NCBI RefSeq assembly: GCF_003020115.1
Contig: NZ_PYFX01000001.1
Coordinates: forward strand, 697,501-761,500
DNA from: Bradyrhizobium sp. MOS002
Lineage (GTDB): Bacteria > Pseudomonadota > Alphaproteobacteria > Rhizobiales > Xanthobacteraceae
Direction of reading: 5' to 3'
Length of the DNA stretch: 64,000 nt
Part shown: piece after piece, positions 37,356 through 45,620 of the stretch
Position numbering within the stretch: the stretch's first letter is position 1
How the letters are laid out: each line of letters opens with the position of its first letter
Program-made: the position numbers and the translations under genes
The notes under the pieces: model-generated
What the model was told of the DNA's origin: nothing
The model's database searches: none
The model's input: the letters and a program-made list of their open reading frames with translations, nothing else

Positions 37356-37592
37356 TTCTTGTAGGTCCTGGCCTTCATCCGAACATGGCCCGGCGCAGGG
37401 ACCCCAAGCCGCCAGGCGAGAGGAGCTTAGCCGAGAGAGCGGCGGGTGCCGGTCACGATGGGCTAATATATTGGAAACTTGGTCTGGCGCACGCCGGAGA
37501 CATCGGCCTTGTTCGCTAAAGCTTCGAAGGGCATCCTGCTTCGCGCTGCCGGAATATCAAAGTGCTGCGAAGCGCTCTGGCACAAAGCAGAA

Positions 37593-37666
37593 TGGAGCGG
37601 GCGAAGGGAATCGAACCCTCGTATGCAGCTTGGGAAGCTGCCGTTCTACCATTGAACTACGCCCGC
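37593..37666 (-). tRNA. tRNA-Gly (anticodon CCC)
   Basis: The minus strand reads GCGGGCG at the 5' acceptor and CGCCCGC plus T-CCA at the 3' end, so the CCA is encoded. The anticodon stem-loop is GCAGC-TTCCCAA-GCTGC, giving anticodon CCC for glycine GGG codons. The T-arm has GGGTTCGATTCCC. The 74-base length and all arms are normal. The flanks (37356-37592 and 37667-37837) hold nothing else I recognise. Confidence 0.95.
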
Positions 37667-37837
37667 GGATGCGCAGCCTGCGCCCGCTCTGATTAGCCGA
37701 GACGGCGCATCTCGCCAAGCGCTTTGGCGCAGCCCGCCCGACCCTTCTTAAGTTTCCGGCAAGATTCCAGGTGCGCCGGATTGTGGCGGTGTTATGATCG
37801 CCTGTCTGGGGAGACGTGCACTGAGTGGGGCGTGTGC

Positions 37838-38416
37838 ATGGTGGGGCGCGGCTACGCGATATTCGACACGACCATAGGGCGCTGCGGCATCATCTGGAGC
37901 AGCACCGGTGTCGTCGCCGTGCAATTGCCGGAGGCGCGGGAGATCGACACCCGCCGAAGGATTTTCCAGGTCCATCCCGAGGCGCGCGAGCAGCGGCCTT
38001 CCGCGAACGCCGCGTTCGCGATCGAGGGCATCGTGGGCTTGCTGCAAGGCAGCGATGCTGATTTTTCCGAGGTCAGTCTGGACGCGAGCGGGGTGCCCGG
38101 GTTCAACCGGCGGGTCTATGAAGCCGCCTGCGCCATCCCGCGCGGGGAGACGCGCACCTATCACGAGATCGCCAAGGCGCTGGGCGCCTCAGGTGCTGCG
38201 CATTCGGTGGCACAGGCGATCGCGAAAAATCCCTACATGCTGATCGTGCCCTGCCACCGGGTGCTGGAAGCCGGCAATTACACCGACCGGCTCTCACCCT
38301 ATGGCGGCGTGATCTCCAAGCGGCGGCTGCTGTCGCTCGAGGGCGCCCATCCGATCGCCAGCAAGACGCTGTTCGACGTCCTCCTGCCCGTTGCCCCACC
38401 GAGGCCCTCCACCTAG
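37838..38416 (+). CDS. ogt: Methylated-DNA--[protein]-cysteine S-methyltransferase
   Basis: This 192-residue suicide repair enzyme removes methyl groups from O6-methylguanine. The active-site motif is LIVPCHRVLEAG, with the acceptor Cys in PCHR. Helix-turn-helix contacts lie in IPRGETRTYHEIAKALGASG and the DNA-intercalating Arg region in AHSVAQAIAKNP. ATG 37838 has GGGG upstream. The N-terminal domain is diverged. It is followed after 9 bases by an AraC-type regulator gene. Confidence 0.92.
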   Translation: MVGRGYAIFDTTIGRCGIIWSSTGVVAVQLPEAREIDTRRRIFQVHPEAREQRPSANAAFAIEGIVGLLQGSDADFSEVSLDASGVPGFNRRVYEAACAIPRGETRTYHEIAKALGASGAAHSVAQAIAKNPYMLIVPCHRVLEAGNYTDRLSPYGGVISKRRLLSLEGAHPIASKTLFDVLLPVAPPRPST

Positions 38417-38425
38417 ATAGGTGGC

Positions 38426-39265
38426 ATGGATGCGACCGCGCTGCTGACGACCCCCTCGATGACCGTCTCCGAGTTTCGCTGCGACGCGGGACCGGACGAC
38501 ATGCCGTTTGCGGAGTGCCGCACCGGCCACTCGATAGCCTATGTTCGCGCGGGCAGCTTTGGCTGTCATTGCCGCGCCGGCTTCTTCGATCTGGTGGCGG
38601 GCTCGATGCTGGTTGGCTCGCCGGGCGAGGAATACACCTGCACGCACGAGCATGTCGCCGGCGATGTCTGTCTGTCCTTTTTCCTCAGCGAGGATCTGGT
38701 CGACGCGCTCGGCGGCCGGCGCGACGTCTGGCAAGTCGGCGCGACGCCGCCGCTGCCCGAGCTGATGGTGCTGGGCGAACTCGCCCAGACGGCGGCAGAT
38801 GGCAACAGCGACCTCGGTCTCGACGAAGTCGGGCAGATCCTCGCCGGCCGTTTCGTCGATGTCGTCTCGGGCAAGGCGCGCAAGCCAGCGACGCCGACCG
38901 CGCGCGACCGCCGCCGTGCCGTGGAAGCCGCGCTGTGGATCGACGCCAATTCGCACGCCGAGGTCGACCTCGAACAGGCGGCGCGGCAGGCAGGCCTCAG
39001 CCCCTTCCACTTCCTGCGGCTGTTCTCCGCCGTGCTCGGCGTCACCCCGCATCAATATCTGGTGCGCTCGCGCCTGCGGCATGCGGCGCGGCTGCTTACC
39101 GACGACGATATCGCCGTCACCGACATCGCCTATGACGTCGGCTTCGGCGATCTCTCCAACTTCGTCCGCACCTTCCACCGCGCCGCCGGCGTGTCGCCAA
39201 CCAAGTTCCGTCAGGCCTCGAGGGGAGAGCGCAAGATTCTCCAAGAGCAGCTCGCCCTCAACTGA
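38426..39265 (+). CDS. AraC-family regulator with Cys-rich N-terminal domain
   Basis: This 279-residue regulator has a C-terminal HTH_18 domain (about 170-265: [20 protein letters not shown] and [20 protein letters not shown]). The N-terminal half contains six Cys within 64 residues (19, 31, 47, 49, 72, 82) and His 35, 48, 74, 76. It lies 9 bases after ogt and upstream of a VOC-family gene. The residue pattern could suit a metal or thiol-based sensor, but no ligand is established. Confidence 0.85.
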   Translation: MDATALLTTPSMTVSEFRCDAGPDDMPFAECRTGHSIAYVRAGSFGCHCRAGFFDLVAGSMLVGSPGEEYTCTHEHVAGDVCLSFFLSEDLVDALGGRRDVWQVGATPPLPELMVLGELAQTAADGNSDLGLDEVGQILAGRFVDVVSGKARKPATPTARDRRRAVEAALWIDANSHAEVDLEQAARQAGLSPFHFLRLFSAVLGVTPHQYLVRSRLRHAARLLTDDDIAVTDIAYDVGFGDLSNFVRTFHRAAGVSPTKFRQASRGERKILQEQLALN

Positions 39266-39320
39266 CTAGGTTCGTCTCCGGCGCGCGCCGATTGCGGCGC
39301 GCTTTGGAATGGAGACGACC

Positions 39321-39680
39321 ATGTACGACCATATCGGATTGCGTGTTGCCGACCTCGACGCTGCCACGCGCTTCTACACCGCGGTGCTGGCGCCGCTCGG
39401 TTACGTCCTGTGCTCGAGCGGCGATGGTTATGCCGGCTTCGGGCCGAAGGGCGAGCCGGCGCTGTGGCTGCACCTCAACAAGGGACGCAAGGCCGATGGC
39501 GCGCATATCGCGTTTCGCGCAGGCGATCATGACGCGGTCAAGGCATTCTACAGCGAGGGCTTGAAGAGCGGCGGCCGCGACAATGGCGGCGCCGGCCCGC
39601 GCAAGGATTACAGCCCGACTTACTACGCGGCGTTCTTGATCGATCCGGACGGTAACAACATCGAGGCGGTTTGCACGTGA
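39321..39680 (+). CDS. VOC family protein (glyoxalase/dioxygenase fold)
   Basis: This 119-residue small cytosolic protein of the vicinal oxygen chelate superfamily has the paired beta-alpha-beta modules MYDHIGLRVADLDAATRFYT and GAHIAFRAGDHDAVKAFYSE, with metal-type residues His 4 and Glu in DPDGNNIEAVCT. The ATG at 39321 has GGAG six bases upstream; an ATG at 39309 is possible. It probably shares a transcript with the AraC gene. The substrate is unknown. Confidence 0.87.
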   Translation: MYDHIGLRVADLDAATRFYTAVLAPLGYVLCSSGDGYAGFGPKGEPALWLHLNKGRKADGAHIAFRAGDHDAVKAFYSEGLKSGGRDNGGAGPRKDYSPTYYAAFLIDPDGNNIEAVCT

Positions 39681-39706
39681 GTGCGGCAGCCTCACCACAC
39701 GCACGT

Positions 39707-39811
39707 TGTCATGCCCCGGCTTGACCGGGGCATCCAGTACGCCGCATCTTCTCGGTTTCATCGCAACGGCCTCTGGAATACTGGATCGCCCGATCAAGTC
39801 GGGCGATGACA
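39707..39811. repeat. Palindromic repeat (family B), copy 1
   Basis: The element starts TGTCATGCCCCGGCTTGACC GGGGCATCCAG and ends GATCGCCCGATCAAGTCGGG CGATGACA. Two different hairpins (CCCGGCTTGACCGGGG and CGCCCGATCAAGTCGGGCG) flank an unrelated centre. The whole is present again in the opposite orientation at 44130-44234. It fills the gap between the VOC gene and the SRPBCC gene. Confidence 0.88.
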
Positions 39812-39873
39812 GCTGAGATGACGGCGCTATCGCTCGCCTCTCCACACCAAAGGACTCAACCAGGATTCAACCA

Positions 39874-40275
39874 ATGGCCTCCATCCACAACGACATTCCC
39901 CTCCCCGCCTCGGCGCACGACGTCTGGGACGCGGTGCGCGATTTCGGCGCGCTGCATCAGCGGCTGGCGCCGGGCTTCGTCACGGCATGTCAGCTTGACG
40001 GCGATGCGCGTATCGTCACCTTCGCCAATGGCTCCGTGGCGCGCGAGGTGCTGGTCGATTGCGACGATTCGCGGCAGCGGCTGGTCTACGCGATCAACAA
40101 CGAGCGCCTGAAGCATTACAGCGCCTCGGTGCAGGTGATCGCGGAGGGCGAGGCGAGATGCCGCCTCGTCTGGATCATCGACATGCTGCCGAACGAGCTC
40201 GCGCCCTATGTGCAGGGACAGACCAAGGACGCCGTCGCCGCCATACACCGAGCGTTCCCAGCCGCGGCTGCGTGA
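39874..40275 (+). CDS. SRPBCC family protein (polyketide cyclase/START-like)
   Basis: This 133-residue protein has a START/Bet v1-like fold with a large hydrophobic pocket. It begins with IPLPASAHDVWDAVRDFGAL HQ and continues LVYAINNERLKHYSASVQVI, then the closing helix KDAVAAIHRAFP. Members bind lipids or hydrophobic metabolites, and some catalyse cyclisation. No specific ligand can be assigned. Confidence 0.85.
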   Translation: MASIHNDIPLPASAHDVWDAVRDFGALHQRLAPGFVTACQLDGDARIVTFANGSVAREVLVDCDDSRQRLVYAINNERLKHYSASVQVIAEGEARCRLVWIIDMLPNELAPYVQGQTKDAVAAIHRAFPAAAA

Positions 40276-40375
40276 TCTTTCTCACAGAGCCCCGCACTCG
40301 TCCGCAATAACCATGGCGCCGTGCGTCCGGTTGGCTCCGCTCTCCCGGCGGCGCCCCGCACGCGAGGAGCAGGCC

Positions 40376-40879
40376 ATGAGAGGTGCGGACAAGGTGATCT
40401 GCCAGGCGGCCGTCGTGCTGCTGATGTTTTCGATTTCGAGCGCGCCGGCAAAGGCGCAGTTCCTCGGCGGCGGAGGTGCCGGCGGCGAGGACATGATGAC
40501 CCAGATGGCTCCGATGCTGGAGATGATGAAGGCCAAGATGGGCAAGCGCCGCTTCGCCATGATGATGCAGACCATGGGCCCGATGATGAGCCGCATGATG
40601 GAGAATGGCGGTGGTGGTCTTGGTGGCATGATGGGAGGCGGCGGCATTGGTGGCCTCAACGCCGGCAATTTCGGCGGCGGTTTCGGTGCGCCCAATTATG
40701 GCGGCTACGCGCCGATGGCCGGCGGCGGCACCATGCCGACTGGGATGGGCGGCATCGGCGGCGGCGATATCATGGGCATGATCGGCGGCGCCGGCGGCGG
40801 AGACATGATGTCGATGATTCCGCAACTGATGCGGCTTGCCAATGTCGGCGGCGGCCATCGCCGCCACAGGCACCGCTAG
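40376..40879 (+). CDS. Met- and Gly-rich exported protein
   Basis: This 167-residue protein has a signal peptide (AAVVLLMFSISSAPAKA). The mature part is extremely rich in Met (about 28 of 167 residues overall), often in pairs or triples (EMMKAKMGKRRFAMMMQTM, PMMSRMMENGGG), followed by Gly-rich repeats and a basic His/Arg tail (GGGHRRHRHR). It starts after GAGGAG at 40364. The composition resembles metal-binding or disordered secreted proteins, but no family is recognised. Its end overlaps the convergent MATE gene by four bases. Confidence 0.72.
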   Translation: MRGADKVICQAAVVLLMFSISSAPAKAQFLGGGGAGGEDMMTQMAPMLEMMKAKMGKRRFAMMMQTMGPMMSRMMENGGGGLGGMMGGGGIGGLNAGNFGGGFGAPNYGGYAPMAGGGTMPTGMGGIGGGDIMGMIGGAGGGDMMSMIPQLMRLANVGGGHRRHRHR

Positions 40880-42321
40880 TCCGCAGCGGCCGACAGAGCC
40901 GGCCTGACCGTAGCCTTGCTCTCGCGCGGTCCCCAGCGTGTCAGCACCACGCTGGAGCACGAGAGCAGGCCGAGCACGACCATCGAGCTCGCCGCCAGCC
41001 AGAAGAAGTTTTGCGCGGTGGCATCATGCGTCGACAGCCACCAGCCGACCGCCGAGATGTAGATCAGCCGCACGGTCTGCGCCAGCACCGGGCCGATCAC
41101 CTTCGCGGCGCCCTGCGACGAGAAATACATCGTCGAGGCGAGGCCGATGAAGGCGTAGAACGGCGCCACCGTCGACAAATATTGATGGCTGGTCGCGCGC
41201 ACGATCGCGCTGTCGGTGAAGATGTTGACCCAGAGATCGGGGAAAGCCGCGACCAGGCACGCCGGTGCACCGACGGCGACGAAGGCGCTCGCGCCTGCGA
41301 TCCAGGCGATGCGCCGGGCACGGGCGATGCGGCCGGCGCCGACCGCCATGCCGATCATCGGCACCGAGGCGATGCCAAACGAGAACGCGATCGAGGTCAG
41401 GAGGAATTCCAGCCGCGCACCGATGCCGTAGCCGGCCAGGATCGCGGTACCGAACTTCGCAAGCATGTGGGTGAAGATCGAGATCGTCAGCACCGATTGC
41501 AGCGGCGAGAAGCAGGCGATGGCGCCCACTTTGAGGATGTCGAAAAACATCGCCCATTGGATGCGAAGTCCGCGCAGCTTCGGCGTCACGCGGGCGCGGC
41601 CGGAGAACAGGTACCAGCCCATCACGCCGATATTCATGCAATAGGCAATCAGCGCGCCGGCGGCGACGCCGCGCATGCCGAATTGCGGCACCGGGCCGAG
41701 CCCGAGGCCGAGCGTGCCGCCGAGCACGATCTGCCAGGCCGCCGAATTGAGAATCAACAGCGATGGCAGCTTCATGTTGCCGGTGCCGCGCAGGACGCCG
41801 GCCATGGTGTTGAGCAGCCAGGGCAGCACGGCACCGCCGAAAAACACCTGGGTGTAGGCGATCGCATGCGTCAGCACATCGCCACGGCCGCCGAGCATTT
41901 CCAGAACGCGCGGCCCGAAGATCAGCATGCCGAGCATGAAGACGAGGCCGAAGCTGATGCCGATCAGCAGCGCGTGCGCGGCGAGCGTTCCGGCACGCTC
42001 GCGATCGCCGGCGCCGAGCGCGCGCGCGATGGCGGAGGCCACCGCGCCGCCCATCGCACCGCCCGACATGGTCATGGTCAGGATCACTGTCGGAAACACC
42101 AGCGCCATCGCGGCCAGCGCCTCGACGCCGAGCCGGCCGATATAGGAGGTCTCCGCAATCACTGTGCAGGTGCCGGCGGAGAGCGCGACGACGTTGGGCC
42201 AGGCCAGTCCGAGCAGCGTGCGCAGGATCGGCCCGTCGGTCAGTGCACTCTTCACCGGGGGTGGCGGCGGAGGTAGCGGTCGCTCTTGTTCATCGACCGG
42301 AATCTCGGCGATGTCGGACAT
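40876..42321 (-). CDS. MATE family efflux transporter
   Basis: This 481-residue inner-membrane antiporter has twelve hydrophobic segments in two halves. Family motifs are AWPNVVALSAGTCTVIAETS in helix 1, ALVFPTVILTMTMSGGAMGG and, in the second half, LLTSIAFSFGIASVPMIGMA. MATE proteins export cationic drugs or metabolites in exchange for Na+ or H+. A Pro-rich N-terminal tail (RPLPPPPPPV) precedes the first helix. The ATG at 42321 has GGGAGAGG upstream. Confidence 0.9.
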   Translation of the reverse strand: MSDIAEIPVDEQERPLPPPPPPVKSALTDGPILRTLLGLAWPNVVALSAGTCTVIAETSYIGRLGVEALAAMALVFPTVILTMTMSGGAMGGAVASAIARALGAGDRERAGTLAAHALLIGISFGLVFMLGMLIFGPRVLEMLGGRGDVLTHAIAYTQVFFGGAVLPWLLNTMAGVLRGTGNMKLPSLLILNSAAWQIVLGGTLGLGLGPVPQFGMRGVAAGALIAYCMNIGVMGWYLFSGRARVTPKLRGLRIQWAMFFDILKVGAIACFSPLQSVLTISIFTHMLAKFGTAILAGYGIGARLEFLLTSIAFSFGIASVPMIGMAVGAGRIARARRIAWIAGASAFVAVGAPACLVAAFPDLWVNIFTDSAIVRATSHQYLSTVAPFYAFIGLASTMYFSSQGAAKVIGPVLAQTVRLIYISAVGWWLSTHDATAQNFFWLAASSMVVLGLLSCSSVVLTRWGPRESKATVRPALSAAAD

Positions 42322-42488
42322 GTCCTCTCCCGGGCGCGAGCGCCAGTTGCGACGCGGCAATGACTGGGTGTGCCAATGAATTTGTTCGCGCAAAAGGCGC
42401 GGGGTTCAGCTTGTTAGCACGGCAATTGCCGATTCCTTCTGCGCCTGATGCAGGCGTGCCCTGCGGCAGCGCATTTCGGTCGGTGACA

Positions 42489-43541
42489 TCAGCCGATCGT
42501 CCAGATCAGCGGCGGCCGGCCCCCCGCGGCCGGGCGCATGTGCACGCCGATGTGCCGCCCGCATCCGGCCGCAAGCCCCTCGAACAGCCCCACCAGCACC
42601 TTGGCGCAAGCAGGGTGGTTATCGGCGACGCCGTCCATCAACTTCCAGCTCTGCTGACGGATTTCGAACGTGCCCTCGGATTGCGTCGTCTCAGCCGCAT
42701 CGTCCTGCGCGACCAACAGCGCGTCGAGGAACGTCGCGAACTCGCCGGCACCGCCGCGGCCCATCGACAGCGCCGCAGCAACCTCATCGAAATATTGCAT
42801 CCCGATCAGCTTGCCCGTGAGGTGCAGGAGATAGCCCGCATCCTCCGGACCGAACAGCTGCACCATCACCGGCGCGGCGGTGCGCACATATTCCATCGCA
42901 TAATTGCGATAGGCTTTTTCCAGTCGCGGTCTTGGCCAGCTTGCGACCGGCAAGGCCGGAGCCGCGGCTGCATCGAACAGCGGCGCTTCGAGATGCCGTG
43001 CGAACACGAGGCGCTGGTCGAGCTCGAGCGGATGGTCGTATTGGTGATAGTAGCCTTCGAGCCCGTCCTGGCCGTCGACGCTCTGCTTGGTGCAGACGAA
43101 CCCTAATCTGGTATCGCCAAGCGCCACACCGTTGTTGGCGTGCCAGCCGCGCAGCATCGCGCGCGAGACCTCGCCTGGCACGCCGCAGATCGCAGTGCCC
43201 TTCCAGATCCAGCGCGGCGGCGGATAACGGATCCAGGCTTTGGTGTCGCTCTCATGCATGTATTCGACGTGCACACCGCCGATCCAGTTCGAGAGGTAGT
43301 GATATTGCGCAGCGGCGACAGCCGGCGGCAAATGGCTCAGCCCGAGCTTCTCGAGCCCCGGCAGGAAGCGTTCCTGCTGCTGGCGGCGGAACACGCGAAA
43401 GACGAACTCCGCAGCATCCGCCGTGCCGCGCCGCGTGACCACGGTGAGGATCAGGCCGGTGAAGAAGGCGTGATAGAGATCGGCAACCGCGCGCCAGCGT
43501 TTCCATTGAGCTTCCTGCGCGGGGTCTGATGCGGCGGTCAT
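42489..43541 (-). CDS. Conserved hypothetical protein, 350 aa
   Basis: I could not place this protein in a named family. It has no signal peptide or clear membrane segments and looks cytosolic and mainly helical. Notable parts are a Trp-rich stretch (ESDTKAWIRYPPPRWIWKG), LGFVCTKQSVDGQDGLEGYY, and a conserved-looking C-terminus (GCGRHIGVHMRPAAGGRPP) with one Cys and two His. A fatty-acid- or cofactor-binding role is possible but not supported by a motif. It reads away from the MATE gene's end and is not obviously in an operon. Confidence 0.7.
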   Translation of the reverse strand: MTAASDPAQEAQWKRWRAVADLYHAFFTGLILTVVTRRGTADAAEFVFRVFRRQQQERFLPGLEKLGLSHLPPAVAAAQYHYLSNWIGGVHVEYMHESDTKAWIRYPPPRWIWKGTAICGVPGEVSRAMLRGWHANNGVALGDTRLGFVCTKQSVDGQDGLEGYYHQYDHPLELDQRLVFARHLEAPLFDAAAAPALPVASWPRPRLEKAYRNYAMEYVRTAAPVMVQLFGPEDAGYLLHLTGKLIGMQYFDEVAAALSMGRGGAGEFATFLDALLVAQDDAAETTQSEGTFEIRQQSWKLMDGVADNHPACAKVLVGLFEGLAAGCGRHIGVHMRPAAGGRPPLIWTIG

Positions 43542-43664
43542 GTTCGCTCCCGATCGTTGTTTTGATCGAGTGTGTCACTGCAGCCGGGGACGGACAAGCT
43601 GAGCCGCACGCAGGGCGCCCTGCACGCCGGCTCGCCAATTCCGCATCACGAATTTTGCGCAGGC

Positions 43665-44075
43665 CTAAGTTTGCGCAGCTTTGGCGGCACGCTCGCGCTC
43701 GACGCGCTCGGTGACGTCGCGGGCCATCGCCACCGATCCCTGCACCACTTCAGCGGCATCCCGCACCAACGCAAAGGTCATCTCGATGTAGAGCTTGCGT
43801 CCATCCTTGTGCAGCGCGCGGGTCAGTGTCGGCTTGCCCGCAAGCTTCATCGCGCCGCTGGCAAGCGCGGCCTCAAAACCCTTCCAGTGCGCGGCGCGCA
43901 GATGTTCGGGAATGATGAGGTCGAGATTCTGGCCCAGCGCTTCGTCCGCGGAGAAGCCGAACAGTGCGGACGATGCGCGATTCCAGCGCATGATCGTGCC
44001 GGAGCGATCCGAATAGATCAGCGCATCGGCGACGTCGTCGAGAATTTTTGCGTCGAGTTCGGGTTGATCTGTCAT
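43665..44075 (-). CDS. PAS domain protein
   Basis: This 136-residue single PAS domain starts at residue ~10 (LDDVADALIYSDRSGTIMRW) with NRASSALFGFSADEALGQNL and a PAC-like end (FALVRDAAEVVQGSVAMARD). No kinase, cyclase or output module is attached, so it may be a sensor subunit that partners another protein. The ATG at 44075 has GAGGTGGCGAG upstream. A family B repeat lies just after its start region. Confidence 0.85.
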   Translation of the reverse strand: MTDQPELDAKILDDVADALIYSDRSGTIMRWNRASSALFGFSADEALGQNLDLIIPEHLRAAHWKGFEAALASGAMKLAGKPTLTRALHKDGRKLYIEMTFALVRDAAEVVQGSVAMARDVTERVERERAAKAAQT

Positions 44076-44129
44076 CTCGCCACCTCGGACGTAGCCCGAA
44101 TTTCGCTTCTCATCCTGACACAGATTCGG

Positions 44130-44234
44130 TGTCATCGCCCGACTTGATCGGGCGATCCAGTATTCCAGAGGCGGATGTTATCGAACCGATAGGCTGCGGC
44201 GTACTGGATGCCCCGGTCAAGCCGGGGCATGACA
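44130..44234. repeat. Palindromic repeat (family B), copy 2, inverted relative to copy 1
   Basis: It starts TGTCATCGCCCGACTTGATC GGGCGATCCAG and ends GATGCCCCGGTCAAGCCGGG GCATGACA, the reverse of the copy at 39707-39811. The centre differs between the copies. Confidence 0.88.
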
Positions 44235-44253
44235 GCGGAGGGTGGGGCTAACG

Positions 44254-45360
44254 CTACACCCGGAAATGCTTCGACAGCTTCAGCCCCTGGGCCTGATAGT
44301 TGGAGCCGATGCGCTGGCCGTACATGGCGTCGGGGCGGGCCAGCATCTTTTCATAGACGAGGCGGCCGACGATCTGGCCGTGCTCGAGGATGAAAGGCAC
44401 TTCGCGCGAGCGCACTTCGAGCACGGCGCGCGAGCCCAGCCCGCCGGCACCGGCATAGCCGAAGCCGGGATCGAAGAATCCGGCATAATGCACGCGGAAC
44501 TCGCCGACCAGCGGATCGAACGGCACCATCTCCGCGGCGTAATCGGGCGGCACCTGCACCGCCTCTTTCGACGCGAGGATATAGAACTCGCCGGGATCGA
44601 GGATCAGGCTGCCGTCGGGACGGGCCGAGATCGGCTCCCAGAACTCCTCGACGGAATAGCCGGCGCGGCGATCGACGTCGATGACGCCGGTGTGGCGCTT
44701 GGCGCGGTAGCCGACGAAGCCGCCGCTCTTTTCGCCGGAGAGATCTACGGAGACGGCGACGCCGCCGGTGAGATCGGCATCGTCGATATCGACGAGACGC
44801 TCGGTCGCGTGCAGCGCCTCGAGATCGTCGATGTTGAGGATGGCATCGCCGGTGCGGAAGCGCACCTGGCTCAGGCGCGAGCCCTCGCTGACCAGCACCG
44901 GGAACGTCTTCGGGCTGATCTCGGCATAGAGCGGGCCGTGATAGCCGGCACCGATCATGTCGAAGCGGCGGGTGCCGTCGGCGATCACGCGGGTGAAGAC
45001 GTCGAGCCGGCCGGTCGAGCTCTTCGGGTTGGCGGCCGCGACGATCTCCGGCGGCAGCGCCAGGCTTTCGAGCAGCGGCACGATGTAGACGCAGTTGGTC
45101 TCCAGCACCGCGCCGTCGGCGAGGCTGAACTCGTGCAGCTTCAACTCGTCGATACGCTCGGCGACGGTAGCGCCGGGACCGGGCAAGAAGCTGGCGCGAA
45201 CGCGATAGGCGATGTCGCCAAGGCGAAGGTCGAGGCTCGCCGGCTGGATCTGGCTTTCGACGAAGTCGTAGGCGGGCAAGATGAGACCGCCCTCCGCCAT
45301 CGCCGCGATCATGCGGTCGGGCAGGATACCATTGGCGTCGGCGGCGACCGTGAACGTCAA
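44254..45360 (-). CDS. dcd: 2'-deoxycytidine 5'-triphosphate deaminase, long alphaproteobacterial form
   Basis: This enzyme deaminates dCTP to dUTP. It is 368 residues, about twice the E. coli Dcd, because it has two Dcd/dUTPase-fold halves. The N-half carries NPKSSTGRLDVFTRVIADGT (Ser-Arg substrate loop); the C-half has FDPGFGYAGAGGLGSRAVLE and EVPFILEHGQIVGRLVYEKM with the catalytic Glu region. A TTG start at 45360 follows TGAGGA with 7-base spacing. It is divergent from metZ, so the shared region holds the metZ promoter. Confidence 0.88.
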   Translation of the reverse strand: MTFTVAADANGILPDRMIAAMAEGGLILPAYDFVESQIQPASLDLRLGDIAYRVRASFLPGPGATVAERIDELKLHEFSLADGAVLETNCVYIVPLLESLALPPEIVAAANPKSSTGRLDVFTRVIADGTRRFDMIGAGYHGPLYAEISPKTFPVLVSEGSRLSQVRFRTGDAILNIDDLEALHATERLVDIDDADLTGGVAVSVDLSGEKSGGFVGYRAKRHTGVIDVDRRAGYSVEEFWEPISARPDGSLILDPGEFYILASKEAVQVPPDYAAEMVPFDPLVGEFRVHYAGFFDPGFGYAGAGGLGSRAVLEVRSREVPFILEHGQIVGRLVYEKMLARPDAMYGQRIGSNYQAQGLKLSKHFRV

Positions 45361-45437
45361 CCGGGGTCCTCATCAGGGATCAAACACATCCCGACATGCG
45401 GGAAATACCAGCGTTTTACGGCTATCCGATGGACGTC

Positions 45438-45466
45438 TTGACGGAAAGGGCATTGCGGAATATGAG
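45438..45466 (+). promoter_or_regulatory. Sigma70-type promoter of metZ
   Basis: A -35 hexamer TTGACG (45438-45443) and a -10 hexamer TATGAG (45461-45466) are separated by 17 bases. Transcription would start near 45473, which places the SAM-II aptamer at the very 5' end of the message. Confidence 0.65.
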
Positions 45467-45475
45467 CATGACTTA

Positions 45476-45533
45476 TCCCGTGGTGATTTGAGCCGGCCGG
45501 CTTGCAGCCACGTTAAATAAGTCGCTAAACAGG
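45476..45533 (+). ncRNA. SAM-II riboswitch aptamer
   Basis: The element matches the SAM-II (metA) class. P1 is CGTGG (45479-45483) pairing with CCACG (45508-45512), with the conserved loop TGATTTG. The pseudoknot helix P2 is CGGCTT (45498-45503) pairing with AAGTCG (45519-45524), and the conserved GCTAAAC follows. It is found upstream of methionine-synthesis genes in alphaproteobacteria, as here. S-adenosylmethionine binding should reduce metZ expression. Confidence 0.93.
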
Positions 45534-45585
45534 CCGGGGACCTCTGTGATCCCGGCCCGTGGAGATATTCCAGGCCGGTTTTTTT
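45532..45585 (+). terminator. metZ leader antiterminator/terminator pair
   Basis: A terminator hairpin forms from CCGGCC (45552-45557) plus TGG with CCA plus GGCCGG (45570-45578), followed by seven T (45579-45585). An alternative helix, GGCCGGG (45532-45538) with CCCGGCC (45551-45557), uses the same 5' arm and would prevent it. This gives the riboswitch an attenuation output before the metZ ribosome site. Confidence 0.85.
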
Positions 45586-45620
45586 GTGACCATTTTCGAT
45601 GGTCACGCAGAGGAGATCGT

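Noticed and set aside
44127..44251. Short frame ending VLDAPVKPGHDSGG over the family B repeat
   Set aside because: This peptide is the translation of the palindromic repeat, seen also at 39707-39811, not a gene.
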